The notes: generated by a model not told the origin, from the sequence alone. A stretch of DNA of 64,000 bases from ZC4RG29 sp035304385 (GCA_035304385.1 DATGQD010000057.1:56849-120848); one strand, 5' to 3'. Numbered from the stretch's first letter, positions 41,149-50,679 are shown. A program made the numbers and translations.

Positions 41149-43602
41149 CTACTGAACACGCTTGCGTTCATCTTCTGACCCGGACCTGACATCCACTTCT
41201 TTAAGCTTTCGATTCCCGAAGGTGTAGCTGTAGGTGAACTTAAGAAGGCGTGTACCCCAGTCGTACCGCGTGTACGACTGAAAGTCTACTTCGGGCGCAT
41301 CCGTTGTGAAACGCCATTGCATCCCGTTATAGATATCGCTAAACACAAGTGTAAACGCACTGTTGCCAACCTGCTTCTTAACACCCAGGTTGACTTGTGA
41401 GCGAGGCTTGAACTGGGATATGCCCGCCGGAGTTTTCGACTGATACGATCCGGACAGTTCAATGGAGAAGTCGGAAGGGAGAAGAAAGATATTGGTCATT
41501 GTCAGCTCCACGCGGTTCATATGGCGTCGCACGTCCGGCCCCAGGTACTCGAGCGCGTACCATTGCCGATACACGGACGCGTCGACTTGCGCTTCCCACC
41601 ACGACCAGGGACTCCACGGCATGCTGATGCTCGCACCGAGCGTACGGCTCAGCGACATATTTACAGAATGGATGACCAACGCCTCTTCCTCCTCGTCGTA
41701 GGCAGGTTGGAATTGTGCTATCTCATCATTTACGTTGTTAAAGCGCACTGCCAACCAGATATCACCCAACCGAAGGCTTGCCTCGACGGCGTCGGCAACA
41801 GAAGGACGAAGGGAAAGGTTACCGGAGACGAACGTGGAAGGCCCGATGTAGAACACAAAGGGCGCCATGTCATTGAAGGTAGGCCGGGTTATCCGTCGGC
41901 TGTAAGCAACCTGTGCCTTTCCGTTAGCGCCTATAGCACGCGACAGGCTAAAGTCCGGAAACAGATTCCCGAACGAGCGGTCGACCAGGACGCCCTCCGA
42001 AGGACTCGTCAGATAACTGTCGGTGTGTTCATAGCGAAGCCCGCCCTGAACTTGCCAGTCGGACGACGGTTCCCACTGCACCGAGGCATAGGCGCCGACA
42101 ATCTTTTCGTCGAGCGTCGCGGCATCCAGGTCAACATCGCCCACCAGTGGCCGATCAATCCGCACCGTGTTGGTGAAGTTCGAGAGTGTTCCCTTGCCGC
42201 CAGCTTCCAGTGTTAGTCCCGGTCGTAACGCATTCGAATAATCGAAGCTTGCGACCTTGAAGGTGATGGGTGTGACCTTGTTTACGAGGATGATATTTTC
42301 AAGATCCTCGCCTATTGTTTTATTGTGATAGGAAGAAGGATTGTCGTTGTCGTAACGCAGGTAGTCAAAAGAAAAACTAATTTCCTGTTGTTCGGTGAGG
42401 CGGTGATGGATGCCCAGGCTTGCTGTACCGCTCTGCCATACATTCACTTCCCATATCGCCATGTCGGTATTTACGGCAGGTGCTCCGCCCTCTTGATACG
42501 TGTTGATCGTTCGCGCGGCCATGTCCCATTTCCTCCGATATCCCGTCAGCAACAACGTAGCAGAAGTTCGCTTGCTGAACCGGTATTCAGCGCCGAGACT
42601 CAGATTTTGCACCGTCGTGAGCGGGGTCCGCCTGCTGTCGCTCCAATTGGATATTGCCACACCGTTCGGCACGACCGAGTATTCACTTGCCCAATAGTGA
42701 ATGTTGCGCGTACGGTCCCACGAATAACCAAGTGAAGAGCTGAACGCGCCCTTGCGGTGATTTATGCCCACATTGCCGGACATAGACTCACGTCGTGCCA
42801 AACCCGCACCAACCGCAATGTTTCCATTCGTTCCTTCGTCCGTATTTGCAACCGTGACAATGTTAATGACCCCTGCCCCGCCTTCAGCCTCATAGCGGGC
42901 GGGTGGTGTGGTGATGAGTTCTATCTTGTCTATACTGGTCGAGTTGAGCCCGTCGAGCATGTGCATTAAAGCCTCAGGCGGCATGCGAGAGGGCTTCCCG
43001 TTGATCATGACCTGCACGCCTGATTTTCCGTTGAGGCTGACTGTTCCGCTCTGCCGGTTGACCACGACACCCGGACTTCGTTCGAGGATAGCCAGGACGC
43101 TCGTCCCGGTACCCGCAACGCTGTTGGCTACGTTTACAATGGTACGGTCAGGCAGTTTCTCCACCCGGGGTCTGAGGGCGGTTACTTCGACGGCCCGGAG
43201 CTCGGTGATATCTTCTTTGAGGTATATGTCTCCCAGCATCACCTCTCTTGGGGCCGAGTTGATTTGTAGGTGAAAGTGTTCCGGCCGATATCCGGTCATG
43301 GAAATGGTCAGGAGAAACGCACCGACGTTTGAGGACACGGTGAAGGTTCCGGAGTCATCGCTCATGGTTGCGGTGACCAATGTCGAATCCTGCATTTGCC
43401 GCAGCACTACATGGGCAAAGGGTACGCCCAGGCCGTCGTCGCCCCGGACCGTACCCTGTATAGACACCTGGGCAATGGTTATCAAAGGTGTCAGACAGAA
43501 AAAGAGGCATATCGGGGATATCAGGGATATAATATTTCGATATCTCCGTAAGGATGGCTTCTTAAAAAATGAGAAAAATAGGGCCGGTAGTTGTTGTTTC
43601 AT
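41149..43602 (-). CDS. Outer-membrane beta-barrel receptor with CarboxypepD_reg-like and plug domains
   Basis: The 817-residue protein has a long signal segment (cleavage near ITIAQ, about residue 45). A carboxypeptidase-like regulatory domain follows (about 47-125, QGTVRGDDGLGVPFAHV and MSDDSGTFTV). Next is a TonB-plug-like region (about 140-235: VNVANSVAGTGTSVLAILE, in parts, SGVQVMINGKPSRM, and YEAEGGAGVINIVT). The rest is the outer-membrane barrel of the OMP_b-brl_3 type. The ligand is unknown. No SusD homologue follows, so it is not a glycan-utilisation pair. Confidence 0.9.
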   Translation of the reverse strand: MKQQLPALFFSFFKKPSLRRYRNIISLISPICLFFCLTPLITIAQVSIQGTVRGDDGLGVPFAHVVLRQMQDSTLVTATMSDDSGTFTVSSNVGAFLLTISMTGYRPEHFHLQINSAPREVMLGDIYLKEDITELRAVEVTALRPRVEKLPDRTIVNVANSVAGTGTSVLAILERSPGVVVNRQSGTVSLNGKSGVQVMINGKPSRMPPEALMHMLDGLNSTSIDKIELITTPPARYEAEGGAGVINIVTVANTDEGTNGNIAVGAGLARRESMSGNVGINHRKGAFSSSLGYSWDRTRNIHYWASEYSVVPNGVAISNWSDSRRTPLTTVQNLSLGAEYRFSKRTSATLLLTGYRRKWDMAARTINTYQEGGAPAVNTDMAIWEVNVWQSGTASLGIHHRLTEQQEISFSFDYLRYDNDNPSSYHNKTIGEDLENIILVNKVTPITFKVASFDYSNALRPGLTLEAGGKGTLSNFTNTVRIDRPLVGDVDLDAATLDEKIVGAYASVQWEPSSDWQVQGGLRYEHTDSYLTSPSEGVLVDRSFGNLFPDFSLSRAIGANGKAQVAYSRRITRPTFNDMAPFVFYIGPSTFVSGNLSLRPSVADAVEASLRLGDIWLAVRFNNVNDEIAQFQPAYDEEEEALVIHSVNMSLSRTLGASISMPWSPWSWWEAQVDASVYRQWYALEYLGPDVRRHMNRVELTMTNIFLLPSDFSIELSGSYQSKTPAGISQFKPRSQVNLGVKKQVGNSAFTLVFSDIYNGMQWRFTTDAPEVDFQSYTRYDWGTRLLKFTYSYTFGNRKLKEVDVRSGSEDERKRVQ

Positions 43603-43799
43603 CGTGATGGGGTTATGCCTGGTTGATCATCACGATTGATTCGGAAAAAAGAGAGGCCTGGTTGCGGAGGACGCTATCGGAAATGTTGCAGAACCTTTAA
43701 AGTTTGTTGTAAAAGGCGAAAAATGTTACGGCCATTGTAGTAAATGTGACATTTGTTAGCATGCGCGATCACCTAAACGCTATCTGTGGCGGGCACTTG

Positions 43800-43823
43800 G
43801 TAGGGACGCACGGCTGTGCGTCC
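43800..43823. repeat. REP-like palindrome, copy 3
   Basis: The core reads GTAGGGACGCAC, GGCT, GTGCGTCC. It is in the opposite reading orientation to copies 1 and 2 as judged by the flanking GTAG/CTAC. Confidence 0.85.
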
Positions 43824-43858
43824 ATTGAATACATAAACCCTACACATCAGCACCGGTG

Positions 43859-43898
43859 TTCTATGTGTCCTATTGTGCCCTATTGTGTTCTATTGTGA
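43859..43898. repeat. Tandem repeat, 4 x 10 bp (CTATTGTG type)
   Basis: Units run TTCTATGTGT, CCTATTGTGC, CCTATTGTGT, TCTATTGTGA. The first unit is the same word as the CTATGTG repeats near the GxxExxY fragment at 51826-52034. Confidence 0.75.
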
Positions 43899-43976
43899 TT
43901 CAAAACCCGTCGCCACCAGGCGACATCCCCTTCAACAGGTATTCTCCCATCAACGCGGCTAAACAATTTTCAAACA

Positions 43977-45893
43977 CTAACCCCTCACGGGAGGAAATTT
44001 CATGCGTGCGACGAGTTCACGAAACCCCGGTTCGTTATGGAGGGATTTGAGTTGGGGTTCGGATGTCAACCAGGGCATCTCCATCTCATGGGTGGCATAG
44101 GCCTCTTCCAGCCAACGCACGGCGGCATCCTTGTCGCCGAGGGCGGCGTACACCACGGCAGTAAAGAAGGCAAGCGATCCTGCCGTGCTTTGTTCGCGTC
44201 GTTCGGTAAGCTCTTCGATAATCTTTCGGGCTTCATCGGCCTTTCCCGCATGTGCGTACGCCGCACCCATCCATCCCAGCATACGGGGATATCGCATACC
44301 CACATTGGTCATATAATTGTCGAAAACAGAAACAGCCTCCTCGTAATGGCCCGTATTCAGTAAAAGAAATCCGTACAAATCAAGACTGAGGTAATTGTTG
44401 AGTAGCTTCATCCGCGCCTGAGCCTCTTCAAAAGCGTCTTCCATGAGGCCGTTATAGTACAACGACAGCACGAGCCGGCTACCGGGATAGAACGGATCTG
44501 TTTCATTTAATTTTCTCGCCATTGCCAACGCTTCTTCATGCCGGCCCATAAAATTCAACAAGTCCGCATACAAACCCAGGGCGTCGGGATTTCCCGTCTT
44601 GATGGCTTTCTTGTATTCCGCTTCGGCACCGGCAAAATCCCAGTCATTATAGAGTAGGTAAAACCCTTTCCATGCGTGCGCTTCCGGCAGCTCCGGATCG
44701 AGCGACAACGCCTTATCCAACAGTGGCCGGGCCAGCGCCATCGCCTGAAGCGCATCCAACTCCGCACCGAAAATACTCGCCTTCAGCGTATAGCACGCCG
44801 CCATGCCGGAGTAGGCGAGCGCGAAGGTCGAGTCGAGCTCGATGGCCTGACGAAAATATGCCAGGGCGTTTTGGTGTCCGCTCGTGGTGTAGGTGCGATA
44901 CTCGTACAATCCCCTGAGGTATAGATCGTATGCCGCGGGATTAATGGCGCCCTGCCGGTTCAGGCCGGTAATCGCCTCAGATGAAAGGGTTGCTCTCAGG
45001 GTAGTGGCCACCCGTTCGGCAATCTCACTCTGCGTTTTAAAGATATCTTCAATTTGTCGGTCGAAGTTCTCGGCCCACATCTGGCTTTCCGTAGCTGCAT
45101 CTATGAGCCGGACTTCAATCCTGACCATATCGCCGGAACGCTGTATGCTCCCCTCCAGCAGGTTCGACACATTTAAGTCGCGTGCAATCTCCGCTGTCGA
45201 CTTGCTGCTTTCCCGATATTGATCGGTAGAACGCAATGAAACAACCCGCAGGTCGGACATGCCCGATAGGTTCCTGTTGATCGCCTCGACGACGCCATCA
45301 CTGAAATATGCATTCGACGCATCGTTATTGAGATTCCGGAAGGGAATCACCGCGATGGACTTCTCAGGCGCTGCCGCCACCTCAGGTTCCCGAAATAAAC
45401 GCACATAAATAACCAGCGTCAGGGCCAGTCCCAGGACTACATACCCTGCAAAGGCAAGGCGACCAATACGTACGCGTTTTTCGGTCTGCCCGACGGCGGT
45501 GACACCAGAGGCACGTGCGGGCACCTCCCCCACCCTTTTCCTCACCTCTCCAGGGGGAAAGCCAAAGTGTTCTGCAAAGCAGGCGGAAAAATAGCTCGGA
45601 CTTCCAAACCCCACGGCGCTCGCCACCTCAGAGACAGACATTTCCTGTGTCTCAAGTAACTGCATGGCCCGCCCTAAACGGTATTCGCGGATATACTGAT
45701 TCGCCGATTTGCCGGTGTCTTGCTTGAGTTTTCGATGGAGTTGGGAACGGCTTATACCCAACTTTTCGGCGAGCATTTCCACGCCAAATTGTTCATTCCT
45801 GAGGTTGGTCTCTACCTCTGTGAGGATTCTCCGGACCAACGGGCTGTCCTTAACTTGTTCTCCGGGAGGATTCGCTTCGGATACCATCATCAA
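43977..45893 (-). CDS. AraC-type regulator with membrane helix, TolB-like and TPR domains
   Basis: The 638-residue protein joins a DNA-binding domain to an extracytoplasmic sensor. An AraC HTH covers about residues 18-118 (MLAEKLGISRSQLHRKLKQ and VGFGSPSYFSACF). A single membrane helix follows (about 143-165, LAFAGYVVLGLALTLVIYV). After it comes a TolB/FlgO-like domain (about 178-300: KSIAVIPFRNL and LLEGSIQRSGDMVRIEVRL), then a TPR array to the C-terminus (for example AYDLYLRGLYEYRTYT, ALSLDPELPEAHAWKGFYL). Such one-component membrane regulators occur in Bacteroidota. The signal and targets are unknown. Confidence 0.88.
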   Translation of the reverse strand: MMMVSEANPPGEQVKDSPLVRRILTEVETNLRNEQFGVEMLAEKLGISRSQLHRKLKQDTGKSANQYIREYRLGRAMQLLETQEMSVSEVASAVGFGSPSYFSACFAEHFGFPPGEVRKRVGEVPARASGVTAVGQTEKRVRIGRLAFAGYVVLGLALTLVIYVRLFREPEVAAAPEKSIAVIPFRNLNNDASNAYFSDGVVEAINRNLSGMSDLRVVSLRSTDQYRESSKSTAEIARDLNVSNLLEGSIQRSGDMVRIEVRLIDAATESQMWAENFDRQIEDIFKTQSEIAERVATTLRATLSSEAITGLNRQGAINPAAYDLYLRGLYEYRTYTTSGHQNALAYFRQAIELDSTFALAYSGMAACYTLKASIFGAELDALQAMALARPLLDKALSLDPELPEAHAWKGFYLLYNDWDFAGAEAEYKKAIKTGNPDALGLYADLLNFMGRHEEALAMARKLNETDPFYPGSRLVLSLYYNGLMEDAFEEAQARMKLLNNYLSLDLYGFLLLNTGHYEEAVSVFDNYMTNVGMRYPRMLGWMGAAYAHAGKADEARKIIEELTERREQSTAGSLAFFTAVVYAALGDKDAAVRWLEEAYATHEMEMPWLTSEPQLKSLHNEPGFRELVARMKFPPVRG

Positions 45894-46064
45894 TGTGGAT
45901 GAAACGGAATCGGGCAGAATCGGTTTTGCCCGGACGCCTGGTTTTTGTAAACCTTTCCACCGCGGACGTCAGTGTAATTTCGGTATCCCGGAGTAGCGGG
46001 ACAAGAACTATAACAGAATACGTAGTCAGCCATTGATTTACATGGTTAAACAAACATCAAAGTA

Positions 46065-47153
46065 TTAGGCCGGCCCGATAGCGCTCAGGGCAATTTCGCG
46101 CTCCCGGCCACGAAGTTTGAGCGTTCCCAGTGTGCGGACGATGTATTTATCGGCCACGCGCAGTTCGTCCAGCAAGCTGGACGATGCAATAACCTCCTCG
46201 TTAAACCGGTGGCACATGCGCTGAATGCGGGAGGCTGTGTTGAGAACGTCTCCCGAATAGGTGATGTCTCGTTTGATAATACCCACCTCACCGGCCACCA
46301 CGGTTCCACAATGGATGCCTGCCTTGAAAGATGGCACGAGGCCGTAGCGCGATTGGTACTTTTCGGCGGTATCGTGGATACACTTTTTGATGTCGAAAAA
46401 GCACCGCACGCATCGTCCGTGCTCTGTTCCATCCGAATAATTCCATGCAATCACAACTTCATCACCAACGTATTGATAGATCTGACCGCGGTTATCGAGA
46501 ATAGGGTTTGTGATATCGGCAAAAAAATCTTTCAGCAGCATATGATACCGTGCGTCACCCAGGCGTTCGGCCATGGTGGTCGATCCGTTCAGGTCGAGAA
46601 ACATAAAGATGCGCTTCTCTTGTTTCGGAATTTGATACTTACCCCGAATAATGTTGACGAAGGTCCCTTGCCCGAACTTATTGTTGACCTGTAGCACGAG
46701 TTGGGTGAACGCCACCACGACCGACCAGGTCATAATATTTTTTATCCGGGATGTATCTGAAAGGAAAAGTCCGAGTGCCTCTTGCGTCACCGGATCCGAA
46801 AGCGGCCTGCCCGTGCGCAGCGGAACGAACACGGCGCCAAGGACGAGAACAATCAAGCCAATGACGGCGATGTATCCGACTGCAACCGCCAGTATCGTTT
46901 GCCCGTATGGCTTGTCGCGGTATTTTACGTTGATATAGAATACCATTAAACTTCCGCCGAACGCCGCGCCGATCAGCCCTGAGCCCATGTTCATGGCCAG
47001 GGAAAACCAGAAGGAGTAGTCATCTGAAGTACCCAACGAATTCCGCGAGAACAAGACCAGGTGATCATACACGGTCATGAGTACACCGAACAACAACCAC
47101 GCAGCGAGGATGATCAGAAGTTGACCCAGCCTTATTTGCGCGGTGCGTGTCAT
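46065..47153 (-). CDS. Membrane-anchored adenylate/guanylate cyclase (class III)
   Basis: The product is 362 residues from MTRTAQIRL at 47153. About four or five helices occupy residues 5-160. The class III cyclase domain (about 178-350) has the metal Asp pair in FMFLDLNGST and YQYVGDEV, HCGTVVAGEVG, and the transition-state pair in DVLNTASRIQ. The substrate-specifying positions cannot be settled by eye, though the Lys/Asp pair for ATP is plausible. It should make a cyclic nucleotide at the inner membrane. It reads in the same direction as the DoxX and SRPBCC genes upstream (44 bp and 27 bp gaps), so they may form one unit. Confidence 0.9.
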   Translation of the reverse strand: MTRTAQIRLGQLLIILAAWLLFGVLMTVYDHLVLFSRNSLGTSDDYSFWFSLAMNMGSGLIGAAFGGSLMVFYINVKYRDKPYGQTILAVAVGYIAVIGLIVLVLGAVFVPLRTGRPLSDPVTQEALGLFLSDTSRIKNIMTWSVVVAFTQLVLQVNNKFGQGTFVNIIRGKYQIPKQEKRIFMFLDLNGSTTMAERLGDARYHMLLKDFFADITNPILDNRGQIYQYVGDEVVIAWNYSDGTEHGRCVRCFFDIKKCIHDTAEKYQSRYGLVPSFKAGIHCGTVVAGEVGIIKRDITYSGDVLNTASRIQRMCHRFNEEVIASSSLLDELRVADKYIVRTLGTLKLRGREREIALSAIGPA

Positions 47154-47197
47154 TACCAGACCTTTCATGGCTCGCGAAGGCGTTGGGACTTTCTACA

Positions 47198-47611
47198 CTA
47201 GATTTCGTGCTGTCGCTGTCTCAGGGGTAGCAAAAGTCGTAACGCACGATCGCGGAGATACAGTCCGCCCCAAATCATCAAGGCAATGTACACGGGAAAC
47301 AAGACGTGCGAAAAGAGCGGATTCCCTAACCGAACGTGCGTGGCAATGGCGCCGCCCAGGTAACCCGATAACAGCACGGCGCCGAGCACGGCTGTTCTTG
47401 GGATGGTGTAGAGAATCGTACAAATGAGCGCAGTTAATCCTATGCCGACCACGGCACTTGCCGGGTACCCCAACTCCACGGTACCCTCGACAGCCACGTC
47501 GAGTTTAAGCACCTTAATGATACTGTCGAAGAGCAGGAAGAGAATGGCCAGGCCACTCAGTACGTAGCCGCCCCAGGGACGCTTCGGTTTTTGTGTTATC
47601 TGATTGTTCAT
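47198..47611 (-). CDS. DoxX-like small membrane protein
   Basis: The 137-residue protein has four helices: about 16-37, 48-70, 74-92 and 100-118. Typical DoxX-like features are GLAILFLLFDSIIKVL at the start and ELGYPASAVVGIGLTAL before helix 2. Family members in Bacteroidota are common and mostly uncharacterised. It sits between the SRPBCC gene and the cyclase gene on one strand. Confidence 0.85.
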   Translation of the reverse strand: MNNQITQKPKRPWGGYVLSGLAILFLLFDSIIKVLKLDVAVEGTVELGYPASAVVGIGLTALICTILYTIPRTAVLGAVLLSGYLGGAIATHVRLGNPLFSHVLFPVYIALMIWGGLYLRDRALRLLLPLRQRQHEI

Positions 47612-47638
47612 GGGAAAGTAGGTTAGCGTTAGTTTTTA

Positions 47639-48184
47639 TTATCGCACAGCAGGTTGCTTTTCAACAATGCGTCGAAGATTTTCAAGGCTTGCTTCCATAT
47701 CCCTGCCAAGTGCTCCACGGAACAACAGGTGCATCGCATTCAACGGATAAGGATTTCTTCCCGACATGGACCAACTGACCCGGGTATCGCCACCGGAAGC
47801 GTCAGTGGTCGACATGTTGACGGCGGCAACTCCTTTGAAGGGGCGCTGAAACCGCACTTCAATGTCCACACCCTCGTTTTCACGTATCGCCATAATTTCC
47901 TGTTCGCCCTTTCCCGCCTTGTCGTCGCCCTCCCATTGGTACACAAATCCGGGCTGACCATCGATACCAACGAAAGTCTTCTTCATGTCGGGGTCTGCCA
48001 TCACCCATTTGCTGTACAGATCCTGATTTCTGATATAGCGAATGAAGTCAAACACCGCCTCGCGGGGTGCGCGAACGATAATGGTTCTGTGGATCATATA
48101 CTCCCGGCTGACAAATGCTGCCAGGATGAGTATCAGTACCAGCAGAACAGCGACAAGCGTTACTACAGTCAATATAATGTCCAT
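47639..48184 (-). CDS. SRPBCC (START-like) domain protein with membrane anchor
   Basis: The 181-residue protein has an N-terminal membrane helix (about 3-26) and a Bet v1-like SRPBCC domain (HRTIIVRAPREAVFDFIRYIRN, in parts; WVMADPDMKKTFVG; MHLLFRGALGRDMEASLENLRR). Such domains bind hydrophobic ligands. SRPBCC and DoxX genes are often neighbours in this phylum. No ligand can be inferred. It may be co-transcribed with the DoxX gene 27 bp downstream. Confidence 0.88.
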   Translation of the reverse strand: MDIILTVVTLVAVLLVLILILAAFVSREYMIHRTIIVRAPREAVFDFIRYIRNQDLYSKWVMADPDMKKTFVGIDGQPGFVYQWEGDDKAGKGEQEIMAIRENEGVDIEVRFQRPFKGVAAVNMSTTDASGGDTRVSWSMSGRNPYPLNAMHLLFRGALGRDMEASLENLRRIVEKQPAVR

Positions 48185-48323
48185 CGGTTGAAGTATTGAT
48201 TGATATCAAAGATAAGGCGACCGAGCGTGCTTCTCAGGTGGTGAACACGTCATTTAGCGGCGGTGCTTGCGACAATGAGAAAACGCAAGGCGTCCCAAAC
48301 CCGGTCGGTTTCTGCCCGAAGGG

Positions 48324-48578
48324 TTATGAACGGGAACCGCGTTCAGGCCCCGATGCGATCTCGTCTTCGAGGACCTCAGCTGAGAACCCGAACTTTTCGA
48401 CCACCCGGATGATACGTGCGGCGTCGACCTTACTGTTGCCGCTAATGACGCGCAGTATGCGGTCACAATCGTCCAAATCAAAATTAGCGGAGTATTCCGA
48501 GCACTGGGAGCAAATTTCCCGAACCAGCAACTCGGCGTATCGTCGGTCGCAAACATCCGTTTTGAAAACTTCAACCAT
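48324..48578 (-). CDS. Hypothetical small ferredoxin-like-fold protein
   Basis: The product is 84 residues from MVEVFKTDV at 48578; a start at 48590 is possible. The beta-alpha-beta pattern, with FKTDVCDRRYAELLVREICS then ANFDLDDCDRILRVIS and VDAARIIRVVEKFGFSAEVL, resembles the fold of HMA metal-binding domains but lacks the MxCxxC motif. I recall similar short proteins in Bacteroidota without a function. Ends with a Gly/Ser/Arg tail. Confidence 0.7.
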   Translation of the reverse strand: MVEVFKTDVCDRRYAELLVREICSQCSEYSANFDLDDCDRILRVISGNSKVDAARIIRVVEKFGFSAEVLEDEIASGPERGSRS

Positions 48579-48602
48579 CGTGAATTCCATTTAGGTTCGC
48601 AA

Positions 48603-49196
48603 TCATCGGGCTCCGAGTTTATTGTTACGAATTTTTAGCACCGAAAGATTCCTGATATCCTCGACAAGTTCCGGAAGTCCGGACGTGAAAAGATGTCCTC
48701 GGTTTTCAAAAGCCCGGCTGACCGCGTACGGCAGCCTGTCGGCGAACTGGATCAGGTGATTGAATGGCACGACATCGTCGTTGCGGCTGTGGTAGAAGAC
48801 GATGCGCGGTATGCGGTGGAGGTTTCTTTCAAAGCCAGGTCTCAGCACATACTCGTCCACTTTCCACCCTCTCATGCCGAAGTACACCGGTGCCACGAGA
48901 AATAACCCTATAATGCTTTTCTCACACGGTTCTTCGGAAAGGAATTTGAGCAGCACGGAAGCCCCGAGCGAGTGTCCCACCAGGATTACCTCGTCATCCA
49001 GGGCGGCGAGTTCCCGGTCGATCGTGAGCTTCCACAATTCATACTCGGGGTTATCGGGCTCGGGCATCCGGGGATACAATACCACATGATCGTTGTGAAG
49101 ACCTTTACGCATGTGCCGTACCAGGTCGTCGCTCCCCTCATGGAGACCCTGCGTACCGCCGCTGTGAATAAATAGTACAGGTTTCGCCATGGCCAT
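48603..49196 (-). CDS. Alpha/beta hydrolase (RBBP9/YdeN-like)
   Basis: The product is 197 residues from MAMAKPVLFIHSGGTQG at 49196 (49190 also possible); the longer frame from 49277 has an unrelated leader. The RBBP9/serine hydrolase pattern is clear: oxyanion segment FIHSGGTQG, nucleophile elbow VGHSLGASVLLKFL, acid in SRNDDVVPF and His in ENRGHLF. Serine esterase activity is expected; the natural substrate is unknown. It is next to the 84-residue hypothetical gene, downstream on the same strand. Confidence 0.88.
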   Translation of the reverse strand: MAMAKPVLFIHSGGTQGLHEGSDDLVRHMRKGLHNDHVVLYPRMPEPDNPEYELWKLTIDRELAALDDEVILVGHSLGASVLLKFLSEEPCEKSIIGLFLVAPVYFGMRGWKVDEYVLRPGFERNLHRIPRIVFYHSRNDDVVPFNHLIQFADRLPYAVSRAFENRGHLFTSGLPELVEDIRNLSVLKIRNNKLGAR

Positions 49197-49264
49197 TCCC
49201 CTTGGACACAATATTACCAGAGTATTTCGCCATAGACGAGGTGTAAATACGGCAATTTGAGGGG

Positions 49265-49295
49265 TTGATCGCGACATCCATGTTCGCTACTTTTG
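49265..49295 (+). promoter_or_regulatory. Bacteroidota-type promoter of the DJ-1/AraC regulator gene
   Basis: TTG at 49265-49267 and TACTTTTG at 49288-49295 match the -33/-7 consensus with 20 bp between them. The start codon is 84 bp downstream at 49379. Confidence 0.7.
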
Positions 49296-49378
49296 AACCG
49301 ACATCAGCGACTTGATCGATTGTGTTGGCCTTTGCGCCAATGCCGGGTATATAGAATAGAATTATAGTCCAGCAGAAT

Positions 49379-50353
49379 ATGAAACATATCTCGATCCTCG
49401 TGCCGGAAGGCGCTCTCCTTGGAAATGTCGAAGGTCCACGCCAGCTGTTCAGTTGTGTAAATGATTTTCTTGCCACCCAGGGCCGCGACCCGATATTTGA
49501 AGTACATCTCGTGGGAATCTCATCGGATACGCGGTTGAACAATGGCATGTATACCGTTACGCCGAACCGACTGATCGGCGAGGTTGAAAGAACCGATCTG
49601 ATCATTGTGCCCGCTGTGGACGGAGATCTGAAGCGCGCCGTCGAATTAAACCAGGCGTATATACCCTGGCTTTTAGAACAATATAAGAACGGCGCCGAAG
49701 TCGCCAGCCTCTGTGTCGGCGCATTTCTTCTCGCAGCCACCGGTTTGTTCAACGGCAAGAAGTGTGCGACCCATTGGATGTTTGCTGATGAGTTTCGCAT
49801 GATGTATCCGGAGGTAGATCTCGTCGTGGAAAAGATCATCACAGACGAAAATGGATTGTATTCGAGTGGCGGCGCCTTCTCGTATTTGAATCTGATACTT
49901 TACCTGATAGAGAAGTACGCAAGCCGTGATCTGGCCATTGCCTGTGCGAAAGTATTCCAGATCGATATAGACCGCAACAGTCAGTCACCCTTCATCATCT
50001 TTAAAGGGCAGAAAGATCACGAAGACGACACCGTACTGAAAGCACAGGAATTCATTGAGAAGAATTTCCAGGAAAAGATCACGGTAGACCAGCTGGCGTC
50101 TATGCTTGCACTGGGGCGACGGAACCTGGAACGGCGTTTCAAAAAAGCGACGTCGAACACTGTGGTGGAATACATTCAGCGCGTGAAGATCGAAGCCGCC
50201 AAAATGCGATTGGAAACCTCCCGTGAAAATGTCAACGAAGTGATGTACCAGGTGGGATATACGGACACCAAGGCGTTTCGCACGACCTTCAAGAAGATCA
50301 CCGGTATGTCGCCGTTACAGTACAAGGTAAAATACAGCCACCAGGCTACATGA
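49379..50353 (+). CDS. GlxA-type transcriptional regulator (DJ-1/PfpI domain plus AraC HTH)
   Basis: The 324-residue protein has an N-terminal DJ-1/PfpI domain (about 1-190: ISILVPEGALLGNVEGPRQLF, in parts; IIVPAVDGDL; nucleophile-elbow ASLCVGAFLLAATGL with Cys) and a C-terminal AraC HTH (about 220-320: MLALGRRNLERRFKKAT and VGYTDTKAFRTTFKKITGMSP). The Cys elbow is intact, but such regulators usually sense rather than catalyse. The divergent gene is the RBBP9-like hydrolase. Targets are unknown. Confidence 0.92.
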   Translation: MKHISILVPEGALLGNVEGPRQLFSCVNDFLATQGRDPIFEVHLVGISSDTRLNNGMYTVTPNRLIGEVERTDLIIVPAVDGDLKRAVELNQAYIPWLLEQYKNGAEVASLCVGAFLLAATGLFNGKKCATHWMFADEFRMMYPEVDLVVEKIITDENGLYSSGGAFSYLNLILYLIEKYASRDLAIACAKVFQIDIDRNSQSPFIIFKGQKDHEDDTVLKAQEFIEKNFQEKITVDQLASMLALGRRNLERRFKKATSNTVVEYIQRVKIEAAKMRLETSRENVNEVMYQVGYTDTKAFRTTFKKITGMSPLQYKVKYSHQAT

Positions 50354-50389
50354 TGTATAGCGGGTGAACGGAATCGATGGTTTCGTCCG

Positions 50390-50416
50390 GTAGGGACGCA
50401 CGGCGTGCGTCCCTTA
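50390..50416. repeat. REP-like palindrome, copy 4
   Basis: GTAGGGACGCAC, then GG, then CGTGCGTCCCT with a two-base shorter loop than the other copies. It begins 36 bp after the DJ-1/AraC regulator stop. Confidence 0.8.
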
Positions 50417-50445
50417 ACAATAACCCGATCAGCGATCGGAACTCT

Positions 50446-50471
50446 GTAGGGACGCGCCGGCGTGGCCACGC
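50446..50471. repeat. REP-like palindrome, degenerate copy 5
   Basis: GTAGGGACGCGCCGGCGTG followed by GCCACGCG is a decayed version of the same element, 56 bp after copy 4. The right arm is not the usual one. Confidence 0.5.
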
Positions 50472-50679
50472 GACCGTAACCTTAGCCAGTCGTAGCCGGC
50501 CTTTTCATACTCCACCTCATACTTTGGCAGGTTGGACTTACCTGCTCTGGCAACAGCCGGCCTAGATTTTCGTGAGGCGGGTCTTTTGATTGCAGCCATT
50601 ACCCGTACTGATTACCCAACACGGCCAGCCGGCAAAAGTCAAGGCAGTCGACTATATTTGCCGCACCAATCCAAGAACC

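Larger units (their letters stand above)
43603..43976. other. Intergenic region with two repeat types, no gene
   Basis: The spacer between the OMP receptor and the AraC-TPR gene contains a REP-like palindrome (43800) and a 10-bp tandem array (43859), listed separately. No coding frame was recognised. Confidence 0.6.

Noticed and set aside
50377..50565. Small frame across the REP-like palindromes 4 and 5
   Set aside because: Encoded by repeat DNA with no start context.
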